Shown here: positions 16,140 to 21,488 of the stretch, in pieces
How positions within the stretch are numbered: the stretch's first letter is position 1
Layout of the letters: the number at the start of each line of letters is the position of its first letter
Source of the DNA: a virus
Virus record (IMG/VR): IMGVR_UViG_3300032006_000109
Location: 1-21,488 of that record
Length of the DNA stretch: 21,488 bases
Direction: 5' to 3' (one strand)
Notes under the pieces: model-generated
Database searches by the model: none
Seen by the model: only the letters and a program-made list of their open reading frames with translations
Told to the model about the DNA's origin: nothing
Program-made: the position numbers and the translations under genes

Positions 16140-16475
16140 ATGGCAAATACATTTATTCGTAAAACCCATCGTGAGATAGGGAATACATTAACTCAGATTG
16201 ATTCATATGCAGTAGGAGGTTCTGCAAAAGCAACTGTTATAGGATTATCTGTTTCAAATACATCAGCTTCTTCTGTAGATGTAGATGTAACATTAAATGA
16301 TGGAAGTAATGATTTTTATTTGATTAAAAATTGTCCCCTACCATCAGGATCGACAGTTGTGGTCGTGGGAGGAGATCAAAAACTTGTTTTAGAGCCAAAT
16401 GATTTAATAAAAGCAAGAAGTAGCTCAAATACAAATAAAATTGATGTAGTAATGAGTATATTGGAGATAACATAA
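16140..16475 (+). CDS. Small beta-sandwich virion protein
   Basis: This 111-residue protein has a short basic start (MANTFIRKTHREIGNTLTQI) and then a regular succession of strands: KATVIGLSVSNTSASSVDVD, VTLNDGSNDFYLIKN, LPSGSTVVVV, KLVLEPNDLIKARSS and KIDVVMSILE. The pattern is that of a compact beta sandwich and resembles small structural proteins that sit beside fibre genes in marine phages, as far as I can recall; I cannot name a family. It lies between the main fibre and the adhesin array, with an AGGGAA ribosome binding site and a one-base overlap with the next start. A fibre-attachment or decoration role is inference. Confidence 0.6.
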   Translation: MANTFIRKTHREIGNTLTQIDSYAVGGSAKATVIGLSVSNTSASSVDVDVTLNDGSNDFYLIKNCPLPSGSTVVVVGGDQKLVLEPNDLIKARSSSNTNKIDVVMSILEIT

Positions 16476-17290
16476 TGGGATACTTAGGAACATCACCCCC
16501 AAATAGAACATTAACAAGTGCAGATATAGATGAAGGTGCAGTAACACTTAACGATATTAGTTTTACTGACCAGCCTACAAATCTTAATCTTATTGGTACA
16601 TATGATAAACACACCATGAGATTAGCAGATGGAGTTACAGTAACAGGTGATGTAACGATTTCAGATAACCTTATACTCTCTAAACTATCAGATGATGGGA
16701 ATGCCATAACCCTGACTAATGATACTTCAACTAGAACTATAACTGGAACAGGAAGTCTTGAGGCTAGTACACTTTCACAAACTCCAAATGCCTCACTAAC
16801 TGGAATGACTGGAGAATTAGGTGCTGGAGTTACAGGTGCTAATTCATTTGATCTTGTTAATAAACCTAGTTTTAGGGCTACACATTCTGGTGCATTATCA
16901 GTTAATAATGAAACGTGGACAGGTTTTGGGAATAAAGCAGAAATGAATGCAGGTAATTGTTATGATGGTTCAACATATAAATTCACACCAAATGAAGCAG
17001 GATGGTATTGGCTACATTGTCAAATAACATTCGATGACATAGGTGATGGGAAAAATTTATCAGCAGGAATTTTTAAAAATGCCACATCTGGTTCACCTGA
17101 AGCAACTAGAGATATGAGAGTTGGGTCAGCATCAGGGGCAAAAGGCATAAATGTATCAACGATAGAGTATGCAAATGGAACTACTGATTATTTTTATTTT
17201 GCAGGATACCATGCTCATGGTTCAGCAAGGAATGTAATAGGAAATAATTACTCAATTACAATGGGCTTTAAGTTAGCAATAGGAGTATAA
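16475..17290 (+). CDS. Tail fibre/adhesin with C1q-like C-terminal domain
   Basis: Residues 1-35 of this 271-residue protein (MGYLGTSPPNRTLTSADIDE, then GAVTLNDISF) resemble N-terminal anchors of marine phage fibre proteins. Residues 50-125 are Thr-rich beta repeats (GVTVTGDVTISDNLILSKL). Residues 130-271 match the C1q/TNF-like jelly-roll pattern: KPSFRATHSG, a W/F strand, NCYDGSTYKFTPNEAGWYWL, then a strand with IFKNATSG, and a final YSITMGFKLA strand. C1q-like domains trimerise and often bind receptors, so this is a good candidate receptor-binding tip. The start overlaps the previous stop by one base (TAATG), as does the next gene's start. Confidence 0.75.
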   Translation: MGYLGTSPPNRTLTSADIDEGAVTLNDISFTDQPTNLNLIGTYDKHTMRLADGVTVTGDVTISDNLILSKLSDDGNAITLTNDTSTRTITGTGSLEASTLSQTPNASLTGMTGELGAGVTGANSFDLVNKPSFRATHSGALSVNNETWTGFGNKAEMNAGNCYDGSTYKFTPNEAGWYWLHCQITFDDIGDGKNLSAGIFKNATSGSPEATRDMRVGSASGAKGINVSTIEYANGTTDYFYFAGYHAHGSARNVIGNNYSITMGFKLAIGV

Positions 17291-17388
17291 TGCCAGACCT
17301 AATAATAAAACCAACAGCAACAAGTGGTAATAAATTAATCCTAAAGGATCAAGCAAATAATGCAGTTCTAACGACTTCTGATTCTGGC
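17290..17388 (+). repeat. Anchor-tag repeat, copy 1
   Basis: This encodes the 33-residue N-terminal tag with core IKPTA..GNKLI.KDQA, matched by the copy starting at 18171 (25 of 33 residues identical). The DNA is clearly diverged, so the copies result from an old duplication or independent acquisition. Confidence 0.7.
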
Positions 17389-17871
17389 GTTTCTCATTTA
17401 TCTACTCCTGCAGGCCATATTTTGCAAGTTGTAAACTCGCATAACAGAGGGACTGGTTCAGGAAACTATGTCGCACATAGCGGTGCTTGGACATCGACTG
17501 AATTGTCTGCAACGATCACATTAAAACAGGCAAATGCTAAAGTGTTTATTTCTTATAGTCAGTCAGTAGAATTTTATGGTACTAACGAAAGTGGTATCTC
17601 TATTAAGTGTTTTGGCAATTTGGCGAGTGCTGGTGATGTAGCGATTGAAGAAACTGAAGTAGGTATAAATGTTAGATGGAGTTACAGTTCTATAAATTAT
17701 GTTGATCAAGCTGTATGTTCAGGCCACGTTGAAACATTATCCAATTCTGCTGGTCAGGCATGGGTCGTTACAGTAAAAGGATATGAACATTCAGATTCCA
17801 CATATACTCATCTAGATACCCTTGGTAATACTAGAGCCTCGAATCTTACTTTAATGGAGATAGCTGTATGA
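17290..17871 (+). CDS. Small fibre/adhesin protein with IKPTA-type N-terminal anchor
   Basis: This 193-residue protein is all-beta in character. Residues 1-33 form a tag (IKPTATSGNKLILKDQANNA, then VLTTSD) shared at 25 of 33 positions with the protein starting at 18171. The rest begins HILQVVNSHNRG and continues WTSTELSATITLKQANAKVF. This is a 'lsatIt....akv' beta domain familiar to me from phage fibre C-termini, and it ends NLTLMEIAV. The tag probably anchors the protein to the tail while the C-terminal domain varies. CpG dinucleotides are frequent here (13 counted in 582 bases) compared with some neighbours. The gene shares four bases with the next small gene (ATGA), so the two are probably translated as a pair. 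Confidence 0.65.
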   Translation: MPDLIIKPTATSGNKLILKDQANNAVLTTSDSGVSHLSTPAGHILQVVNSHNRGTGSGNYVAHSGAWTSTELSATITLKQANAKVFISYSQSVEFYGTNESGISIKCFGNLASAGDVAIEETEVGINVRWSYSSINYVDQAVCSGHVETLSNSAGQAWVVTVKGYEHSDSTYTHLDTLGNTRASNLTLMEIAV

Positions 17872-18167
17872 TGAAACCTAAAATAATTGATGCAATAAGA
17901 GAATTGGTTGGTGGTAGAGTTAGTGGTCCTGTTGATTCATATAAGCCAAACTTATGGGACGGTCAAAAATTACCTAGTAAATCTAAAATAGATTCTAAAC
18001 TAGCCGATCTCGTAACCGATTGGGGTAAAAAAGAATATATAATGAAAAGGGAAATAGCCTATCCTCCAATCGGAGATCAGCTAGATGACCTCTATCATAA
18101 AGGTGCTTTCTCTACTGAGATGGCAACTAAACTTAAAAAAGTAAAGGATGATTTTCCAAAAGGATAA
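17868..18167 (+). CDS. Small helical tail-assembly-chaperone-like protein, copy 1
   Basis: The N-terminal half of this 99-residue protein carries DAIRELVGG and DGQKLP (residues 8-16 and 31-36). These align without gaps with the protein starting at 21140. Its C-terminal half (KREIAYPPIGDQLDDLY, then a helix ending VKDDFPKG) has the 'R..AYP.IGDQLD.LY...KYPK' pattern of small phage proteins found next to fibre genes. It resembles the C-terminus of the protein starting at 18778. Such proteins are thought to help fold or assemble fibres; I infer that role from association only. Two adjacent ATGs are possible starts (17868 and 17871); GGAG (17855-17858) is better spaced for the first. Confidence 0.6.
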   Translation: MMKPKIIDAIRELVGGRVSGPVDSYKPNLWDGQKLPSKSKIDSKLADLVTDWGKKEYIMKREIAYPPIGDQLDDLYHKGAFSTEMATKLKKVKDDFPKG

Positions 18168-18170
18168 ACT

Positions 18171-18269
18171 ATGGCAGACTTTTCAATAAAACCTACAGCA
18201 GGTACAGGTAATAAACTTATAATAAAAGATCAGGCAGGAAATGCTGTTTTAACTACATCAGATGCAGGA
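18171..18269 (+). repeat. Anchor-tag repeat, copy 2
   Basis: This is the second copy of the 33-residue IKPTA..GNKLI.KDQA tag, fused to a C-terminal domain unlike that of copy 1. Confidence 0.7.
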
Positions 18270-18773
18270 GCAACTTTAGCAAGTAATATAACATTTGATG
18301 ATGCCCATAAAGATATTGATATAGATGTTGACTCATGGGATTTACTATTGGAACAGAATCACGATTTAAGTAGTGATACAATCATAGATTATAATTGGAC
18401 ACATAAATTAGGTAGTAATTGTACTGAAACAGGAGGAGTTGTTACAGTTTCAAAAGCAGGTTGGTATTTTGTAACTACATCTGCTGGTCAACATGCACAA
18501 CAAAGCCAACAAATTGATATAAAATTTCAAATATCTGATCCATCAGGTTCAGCAGGTAATACAAGTTATGTACAACAACCAGGGAGATTATTGGTGACTG
18601 ATCCAGATGCAGGTGAAGGCTATGGGTTAAGATCAATGTCATGGTTGGTTTATTTGAGAGCAACAGATAAGTGTTGTATGAAAGGTACTGGTCATTTATA
18701 TGGAAATACAAATAGTGTTGCTACAGAAATTAATGCAACAAATAGATTTCTTGGATTTAGAGTAGGAGCATAA
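18171..18773 (+). CDS. Small fibre/adhesin protein with IKPTA-type N-terminal anchor, second copy
   Basis: Residues 1-33 of this 200-residue protein repeat the IKPTAGTGNKLIIKDQAGNA tag of the protein at 17290. The C-terminal domain is different: after DIDIDVDSWDLLLEQNHDL, strands lead to VVTVSKAGWYFVTTSAGQ, a jelly-roll-like strand pair (compare NEAGWYWL in the C1q-like protein at 16475), and the end is NRFLGFRVGA. I infer a C1q-like or related beta-sandwich head. Cys is present at five positions, including the pair in DKCCMKG, which is unusual in this set. The base composition is extreme: I find only one CpG in the gene, in contrast to the tag-sharing gene upstream. The ribosome binding site is AAAAGGA. 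Confidence 0.62.
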   Translation: MADFSIKPTAGTGNKLIIKDQAGNAVLTTSDAGATLASNITFDDAHKDIDIDVDSWDLLLEQNHDLSSDTIIDYNWTHKLGSNCTETGGVVTVSKAGWYFVTTSAGQHAQQSQQIDIKFQISDPSGSAGNTSYVQQPGRLLVTDPDAGEGYGLRSMSWLVYLRATDKCCMKGTGHLYGNTNSVATEINATNRFLGFRVGA

Positions 18774-18777
18774 AATT

Positions 18778-19083
18778 ATGGAAGAAACAAAATTTTTTAT
18801 TTCAGCAGTACAATCGTTAGCAAAAGGTAAATATGATATGTGTTCTGAAGATGGCACAGTTAAATGGAAAGATGATGCAACTGATTTGCCAACAGATAAA
18901 CAACTTGAAACAGAACGAAAACGCCTGGAAGAAGAATATAAATCATTAGCATATTCCAGATCTAGAAAAGCTGAATATCCCAGCATAGAATCTCTTGTGG
19001 TAGCATTATATGATACAGATGATAAGTCTGCTATTGAAGCAAAAAGAGCAGAAATTAAAAAGAAATACCCTAAACCAGAGTAA
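18778..19083 (+). CDS. Small helical tail-assembly-chaperone-like protein, copy 2
   Basis: This 101-residue protein is charged and helical. The N-terminal half (FFISAVQSLAKGKYDMCSED, then VKWKDDATDLPTDKQLE) follows the same order as copies 1 and 3: a helix, a Gly turn, DG, a W or Y strand, then P(T/S) and a helix. The C-terminal half reads SRKAEYPSIESLVVALY and a helix ending IKKKYPKPE. It matches the AYPPIGDQLDDLY...VKDDFPKG half of copy 1 but not that of copy 3. It sits directly after the second anchor-tagged adhesin, as copy 1 sits after the first. A role as fibre-assembly chaperone is inference from association. AGGAG lies about 10 bases before the ATG. Confidence 0.58.
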   Translation: MEETKFFISAVQSLAKGKYDMCSEDGTVKWKDDATDLPTDKQLETERKRLEEEYKSLAYSRSRKAEYPSIESLVVALYDTDDKSAIEAKRAEIKKKYPKPE

Positions 19084-19086
19084 CAC

Positions 19087-19644
19087 ATGTACATAGGAAA
19101 TAATTTATCAACAGGAAGAAGTGAGACATATGTAAAAACTGCTTCTGGAAGTGAAACTTCAGTAACAACTTCTGATGATGGAAGATTAATAAACTATACA
19201 GTAGGATGGGTTAAGGTTTGGCTTAATGGTGTACTTCTTGTAAATGGTACTGATTATACAGCTACCTCTGGTTCTTCTATTACAGGGTTATCTGCTTTAA
19301 CTGCCAATGATATTTTAACTATTGAAGCTACTCATACATTTAGTTCTAGTGATGCAGTTCCAGCAACAGGAGGAACATTTACAGGACCAGTTACATTTGA
19401 AGGTGTTACAACTACTATCGAAAGTGTGACACTTACAGTAGATGATAAAAATATAGAGATGGGTTCTGTTGATTCCCCTACAGACACAACGGCAGATGGA
19501 GGTGGCATTACTCTAAAGGGTACTACAGATAAGACTCTACAATGGTCAAACACAACTAAATCATGGGAGATAACTCCTAAACTACAACAGAAAGGGCAAT
19601 TTATGAAGTATTCAACACACCAATCTTGGGTATTAGGAGGATAG
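19087..19644 (+). CDS. Small tail fibre protein with two beta modules
   Basis: In this 185-residue protein, the start MYIGNNLSTGRSE is an N-terminal type I associate with phage fibres. Residues about 35-80 contain GWVKVWLNGVLLVNGTDYTA and ITGLSALTANDILTIEA, the 'vNGv.L..gtDYta..g..It.l.al..gD.l.i.a' module found repeatedly in phage fibres and tail proteins. After a GGTFTGPVTFEG linker, residues 115-165 carry LTVDDKNIEMGSVDSP, then GGGITLKGTTDKTLQWSNTT. This is a module often preceding fibre tips in marine myoviruses. The end is short (STHQSWVLGG). The ribosome binding site is weak (only a GAG 8 bases upstream), so translation may depend on coupling to the previous gene, whose stop lies 3 bases before. 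Confidence 0.7.
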   Translation: MYIGNNLSTGRSETYVKTASGSETSVTTSDDGRLINYTVGWVKVWLNGVLLVNGTDYTATSGSSITGLSALTANDILTIEATHTFSSSDAVPATGGTFTGPVTFEGVTTTIESVTLTVDDKNIEMGSVDSPTDTTADGGGITLKGTTDKTLQWSNTTKSWEITPKLQQKGQFMKYSTHQSWVLGG

Positions 19645-19645
19645 T

Positions 19646-20086
19646 ATGGCAATCAGTCGGGGAGCAGGAACAGAAATAATTCGATCTGCATCATTTGAAC
19701 AAGTAGAAAGTACTGCACAGACATTAATTCAAGGTGTTCAACATCATATTTATACAGTTTTATCAATTATCTTCTTTAATACAGGAGGTACTGATAATGG
19801 TACGTTACAACTTATAGGCTATGATTCTTATGCAGGAACAACGGCACAAGAGTTTAACTTGGTTAATGTTGAATGTGCCGCAGGTTCAACCTTTGTATGG
19901 AATGATAAGTTTTCTTTTAATGGATATGAACCAACAGACTTCACTGGTGCAATGAATGCGGCAGATGACCAAGATGCAATCGCAGATCAAGGATCGAGTG
20001 TTGCCCAATATTTAAAGTTTTTTTCGACTTCAAATAGTACAGGGTGGGATATTCATATAACTTACATTGACCAGAACAACGCATAG
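19646..20086 (+). CDS. Small virion structural/adhesin protein (MAISRGAGTEIIRS type)
   Basis: This 146-residue protein begins MAISRGAGTEIIRSASFEQV, a start I recognise as recurring in small structural proteins of marine phages, followed by LIQGVQHHIYTVLSIIFF. The rest is a beta-rich domain (GTLQLIGYDSYAG, FVWNDKFSFNGYEP) ending WDIHITYIDQNNA. The probable role is a trimeric fibre or tail-decoration subunit; I cannot name a fold. GGAGG directly upstream (19637-19641) gives a strong ribosome binding site, and the previous stop is one base away. CpG is more frequent here (about ten) than in the two genes before it. Confidence 0.6.
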   Translation: MAISRGAGTEIIRSASFEQVESTAQTLIQGVQHHIYTVLSIIFFNTGGTDNGTLQLIGYDSYAGTTAQEFNLVNVECAAGSTFVWNDKFSFNGYEPTDFTGAMNAADDQDAIADQGSSVAQYLKFFSTSNSTGWDIHITYIDQNNA

Positions 20087-20095
20087 GAGACTAAT

Positions 20096-20530
20096 ATGAG
20101 TGGAGTTATTGGAGGAATAGGAAGTAAATCTGGAATCATAGGTAGTACTGAAGTCGAATATAAATCGGGATCATACACACCAGATTGTATCTTGGATTCA
20201 GCGGCAAATAATAAAGGTGTATATACAAAAATTGGTGATTTTGTTTTCGCAACAGTAGATATGGATTCAGCCAGTTCTAGTAACGGTAACACTCAAGGTA
20301 TTAATCAATTACCATTCGTACCTTATTCTGAATCAGGAGTGTCAGCAGGAGGAGGCGTAAATACTATATCTGGAAAGCATTGCGGAACAATGACGCTACA
20401 AATACCGCCTCAAGGTGATTATGCGTACTACCGTTCAGGTCATAATTCTGAACCACATAACTCAGGGCGAAGTGGAAGCGATATGAGTAATGTGGGATTT
20501 GAAGGTTTTATATGTTACATATCAAAATAA
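20096..20530 (+). CDS. Small fibre/adhesin protein with Gly-rich anchor
   Basis: Residues 1-16 of this 144-residue protein (MSGVIGGIGSKSGIIG) form a Gly-rich tag. It is followed by EYKSGSYTPD and a GVYTKIGDFVFATVDMD strand pair, matching the 'Y..GtytP...(G/Y)...Y.KIG..V.....' domain common in phage fibre tips. The middle is Gly/Ser-rich (SGVSAGGGVNTISG) and the C-terminus has many His, Ser and Gly residues (RSGHNSEPHNSGRSGSDMSN) before a final strand FEGFICYISK. A receptor-contact loop there is possible but unproven. This gene has the densest CpG content in the array (about 15 in 435 bases). The ribosome binding site is AGGAG. Confidence 0.6.
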   Translation: MSGVIGGIGSKSGIIGSTEVEYKSGSYTPDCILDSAANNKGVYTKIGDFVFATVDMDSASSSNGNTQGINQLPFVPYSESGVSAGGGVNTISGKHCGTMTLQIPPQGDYAYYRSGHNSEPHNSGRSGSDMSNVGFEGFICYISK

Positions 20531-20540
20531 GGAATAACTT

Positions 20541-21143
20541 ATGACAAGATCAAGAGATATAGCCAATTTAGGAACACAAGCAGGATCAGGTCTAGATGCC
20601 TCTGATATAACAACTGGAACTATGGGTGCTGTAACTTTAGGAAGTACAGTAGTCTTTCCTTCAGGAAAAATAGTAAATGTATTCCGATATACAGATACTT
20701 CTGGAAATGTGAATACCACAGCGAATAATAGTACACCAACTATAGCTCATACACCCATGAGTTTTTCTGCTACTAGTGGGAGACATTACCTAATATTTGG
20801 TTGTCAACAATTAATAACTTCAAATGAATCTGGTTCAAATTTTACAACAAGAAAATTGTCTCATGGTTTGTATTGGGGAACAACATCTAGATCGGCATCT
20901 GATACTACTGTTGATACTAAAATTTATTATGGTGAAATTGGACGAACACAAAGTTCAAATTCAACAGCAGGATATCCACAGTATATAAGACAGAGTTATC
21001 AAGGATATTTCACAGCAGGGTCAACAGCAACACATTATGTTTATACAACTATTAATAATGCATCTTCAGATAATTTAAAAAATTATGCTGATAATGACGC
21101 TGCTTCACCACATATAATAACTGTTTACGAGGTAATGCCATGA
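20541..21143 (+). CDS. Small tail fibre/adhesin protein (MTRSRDIANLG type)
   Basis: The N-terminus of this 200-residue protein is MTRSRDIANLGTQAGSGLDA, then SDITTGTMGAVTLGST and VVFPSGKIVNVF, a recurrent marine-phage fibre start. This region is an anchor plus a short shaft. The C-terminal 140 residues form a beta domain (TPMSFSATSGRHYLIFGCQQ, FTTRKLSHGLYWG, TAGSTATHYVYTTINNAS) ending PHIITVYEVMP. That end has the same style as the NLTLMEIAV end of the protein at 17290, suggesting related jelly-roll heads. The ribosome binding site is AAGGAA. Its stop overlaps the next start by four bases (ATGA), pairing it with the third chaperone-like gene. Confidence 0.68.
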   Translation: MTRSRDIANLGTQAGSGLDASDITTGTMGAVTLGSTVVFPSGKIVNVFRYTDTSGNVNTTANNSTPTIAHTPMSFSATSGRHYLIFGCQQLITSNESGSNFTTRKLSHGLYWGTTSRSASDTTVDTKIYYGEIGRTQSSNSTAGYPQYIRQSYQGYFTAGSTATHYVYTTINNASSDNLKNYADNDAASPHIITVYEVMP

Positions 21144-21475
21144 GTATAACTAGATTTGATGCAATTCATAGCCTAGTTGGAGGACAATTAGCAGGTGATC
21201 CTGATGGTAAAAAAATCAATTATATTGATGGACAGAAACCTCCTACTGAAAAAGCTATTACTGATGAAATTGCAAATTTAGAAGTTTCAACAAAATGGGA
21301 GGATATTAGAAGATATAGAAATAACGATCTAGCTTCTTCAGATTGGACGATTCTGGATGATTCCCCTTTAGCTAGTTCAAAGAAGCTGGAGTGGCAAGTT
21401 TATCGACAGAAACTTAGAGATATACCTAAAGATAATGACGATCCTGATAATATTGAATGGCCGACGAAACCATAA
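21140..21475 (+). CDS. Tail assembly chaperone-like protein, copy 3 (Phage_tail_APC-like C-terminus)
   Basis: The N-terminal half of this 111-residue protein has DAIHSLVGG and DGQKPP (residues 7-15 and 30-35), aligned without gaps to copy 1 at 17868. The C-terminal half differs from copies 1 and 2: RRYRNNDLASSDWTILDDSP, then a helix with WQVYRQKLRDIP, then IEWPTKP. This is the pattern of Phage_tail_APC (PF16778), a family annotated as tail assembly chaperones in fibre regions. It probably assists folding or attachment of the adhesin encoded just before it, with which it overlaps by four bases. GAGG (21129-21132) serves as ribosome binding site. Confidence 0.72.
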   Translation: MSITRFDAIHSLVGGQLAGDPDGKKINYIDGQKPPTEKAITDEIANLEVSTKWEDIRRYRNNDLASSDWTILDDSPLASSKKLEWQVYRQKLRDIPKDNDDPDNIEWPTKP

Positions 21476-21488
21476 ATGAAGAAGATAA
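21476..21488 (+). CDS. Possible start of a next gene, cut by the window edge
   Basis: An ATG immediately follows the TAA of the preceding gene and reads M-K-K-I before the window ends. No clear ribosome binding site is visible, but such tight spacing is the rule in this operon. Nothing can be said about the product. Confidence 0.3.

Noticed and set aside
16324-16707. Minus-strand open frame of 127 residues
   Set aside because: It lies opposite two convincing plus-strand genes, and its composition is that of an antisense shadow.
16475-21475. Diversity-generating retroelement acting on the adhesins
   Set aside because: No reverse transcriptase and no near-identical template/variable repeat pair is visible in the window.

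Overview
The window is a continuous, all-plus-strand virion-structure and host-recognition block of a short-tailed, T7-like bacteriophage. It is A+T-rich (about two thirds A/T by eye) and packed with almost no spacer. Several fibre-type N-termini (for example MTRSRDIANLG, MAISRGAGTEIIRS, GSKSGIIG and IKPTA..GNKLI.KD) are, from memory, of the kind common in phages of AT-rich marine bacteria. A marine host such as SAR11 is therefore a reasonable guess, but nothing in the window proves the host. I see no integrase, repressor, replication, lysis, tRNA or CRISPR element, and no host gene.

Layout. Bases 1-701 hold the 3' part of the scaffolding protein. Bases 814-1830 encode the major capsid protein, preceded by a leader with a hairpin. 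Bases 1889-2362 encode a probable capsid accessory (decoration) protein, followed by a terminator-like hairpin at 2370-2398. Bases 2412-6229 encode the two tail tube/nozzle proteins (T7 gp11- and gp12-like). Bases 6229-14430 hold the internal virion (ejection) proteins: a gp14-like protein, a gp15-like protein, an unrecognised 532-residue protein, and a gp16-like protein split over two adjacent genes. Bases 14430-16121 encode a tail fibre with a gp17-type N-terminus and two decapeptide-repeat arrays. Bases 16140-21475 form an accessory array of ten small genes. Seven of these look like beta-rich fibre or adhesin subunits (one with a C1q-like C-terminal domain), and three are small helical proteins of a tail-assembly-chaperone-like type interleaved with them. 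A new reading frame may start at 21476.

The order scaffold, capsid, tail tube A, tail tube B, internal proteins, fibre is that of T7, although the capsid protein resembles a different family (Phage_capsid_2-like). Most genes are translationally coupled: six junctions share one base (TAATG), two share four bases (ATGA), and most others lie within about 20 bases. The scaffold and capsid genes would build the procapsid, the tubular proteins the tail nozzle, the internal proteins the DNA-ejection conduit, and the fibre and adhesin array would bind the host.

The most interesting region is 16475-21475. There, adhesin cassettes with different N-terminal anchors alternate with three diverged copies of one small protein whose N- and C-terminal halves appear shuffled. 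Adjacent cassettes also differ sharply in CpG content, which suggests repeated module exchange. All family assignments come from reading motifs by eye; no database search was run.
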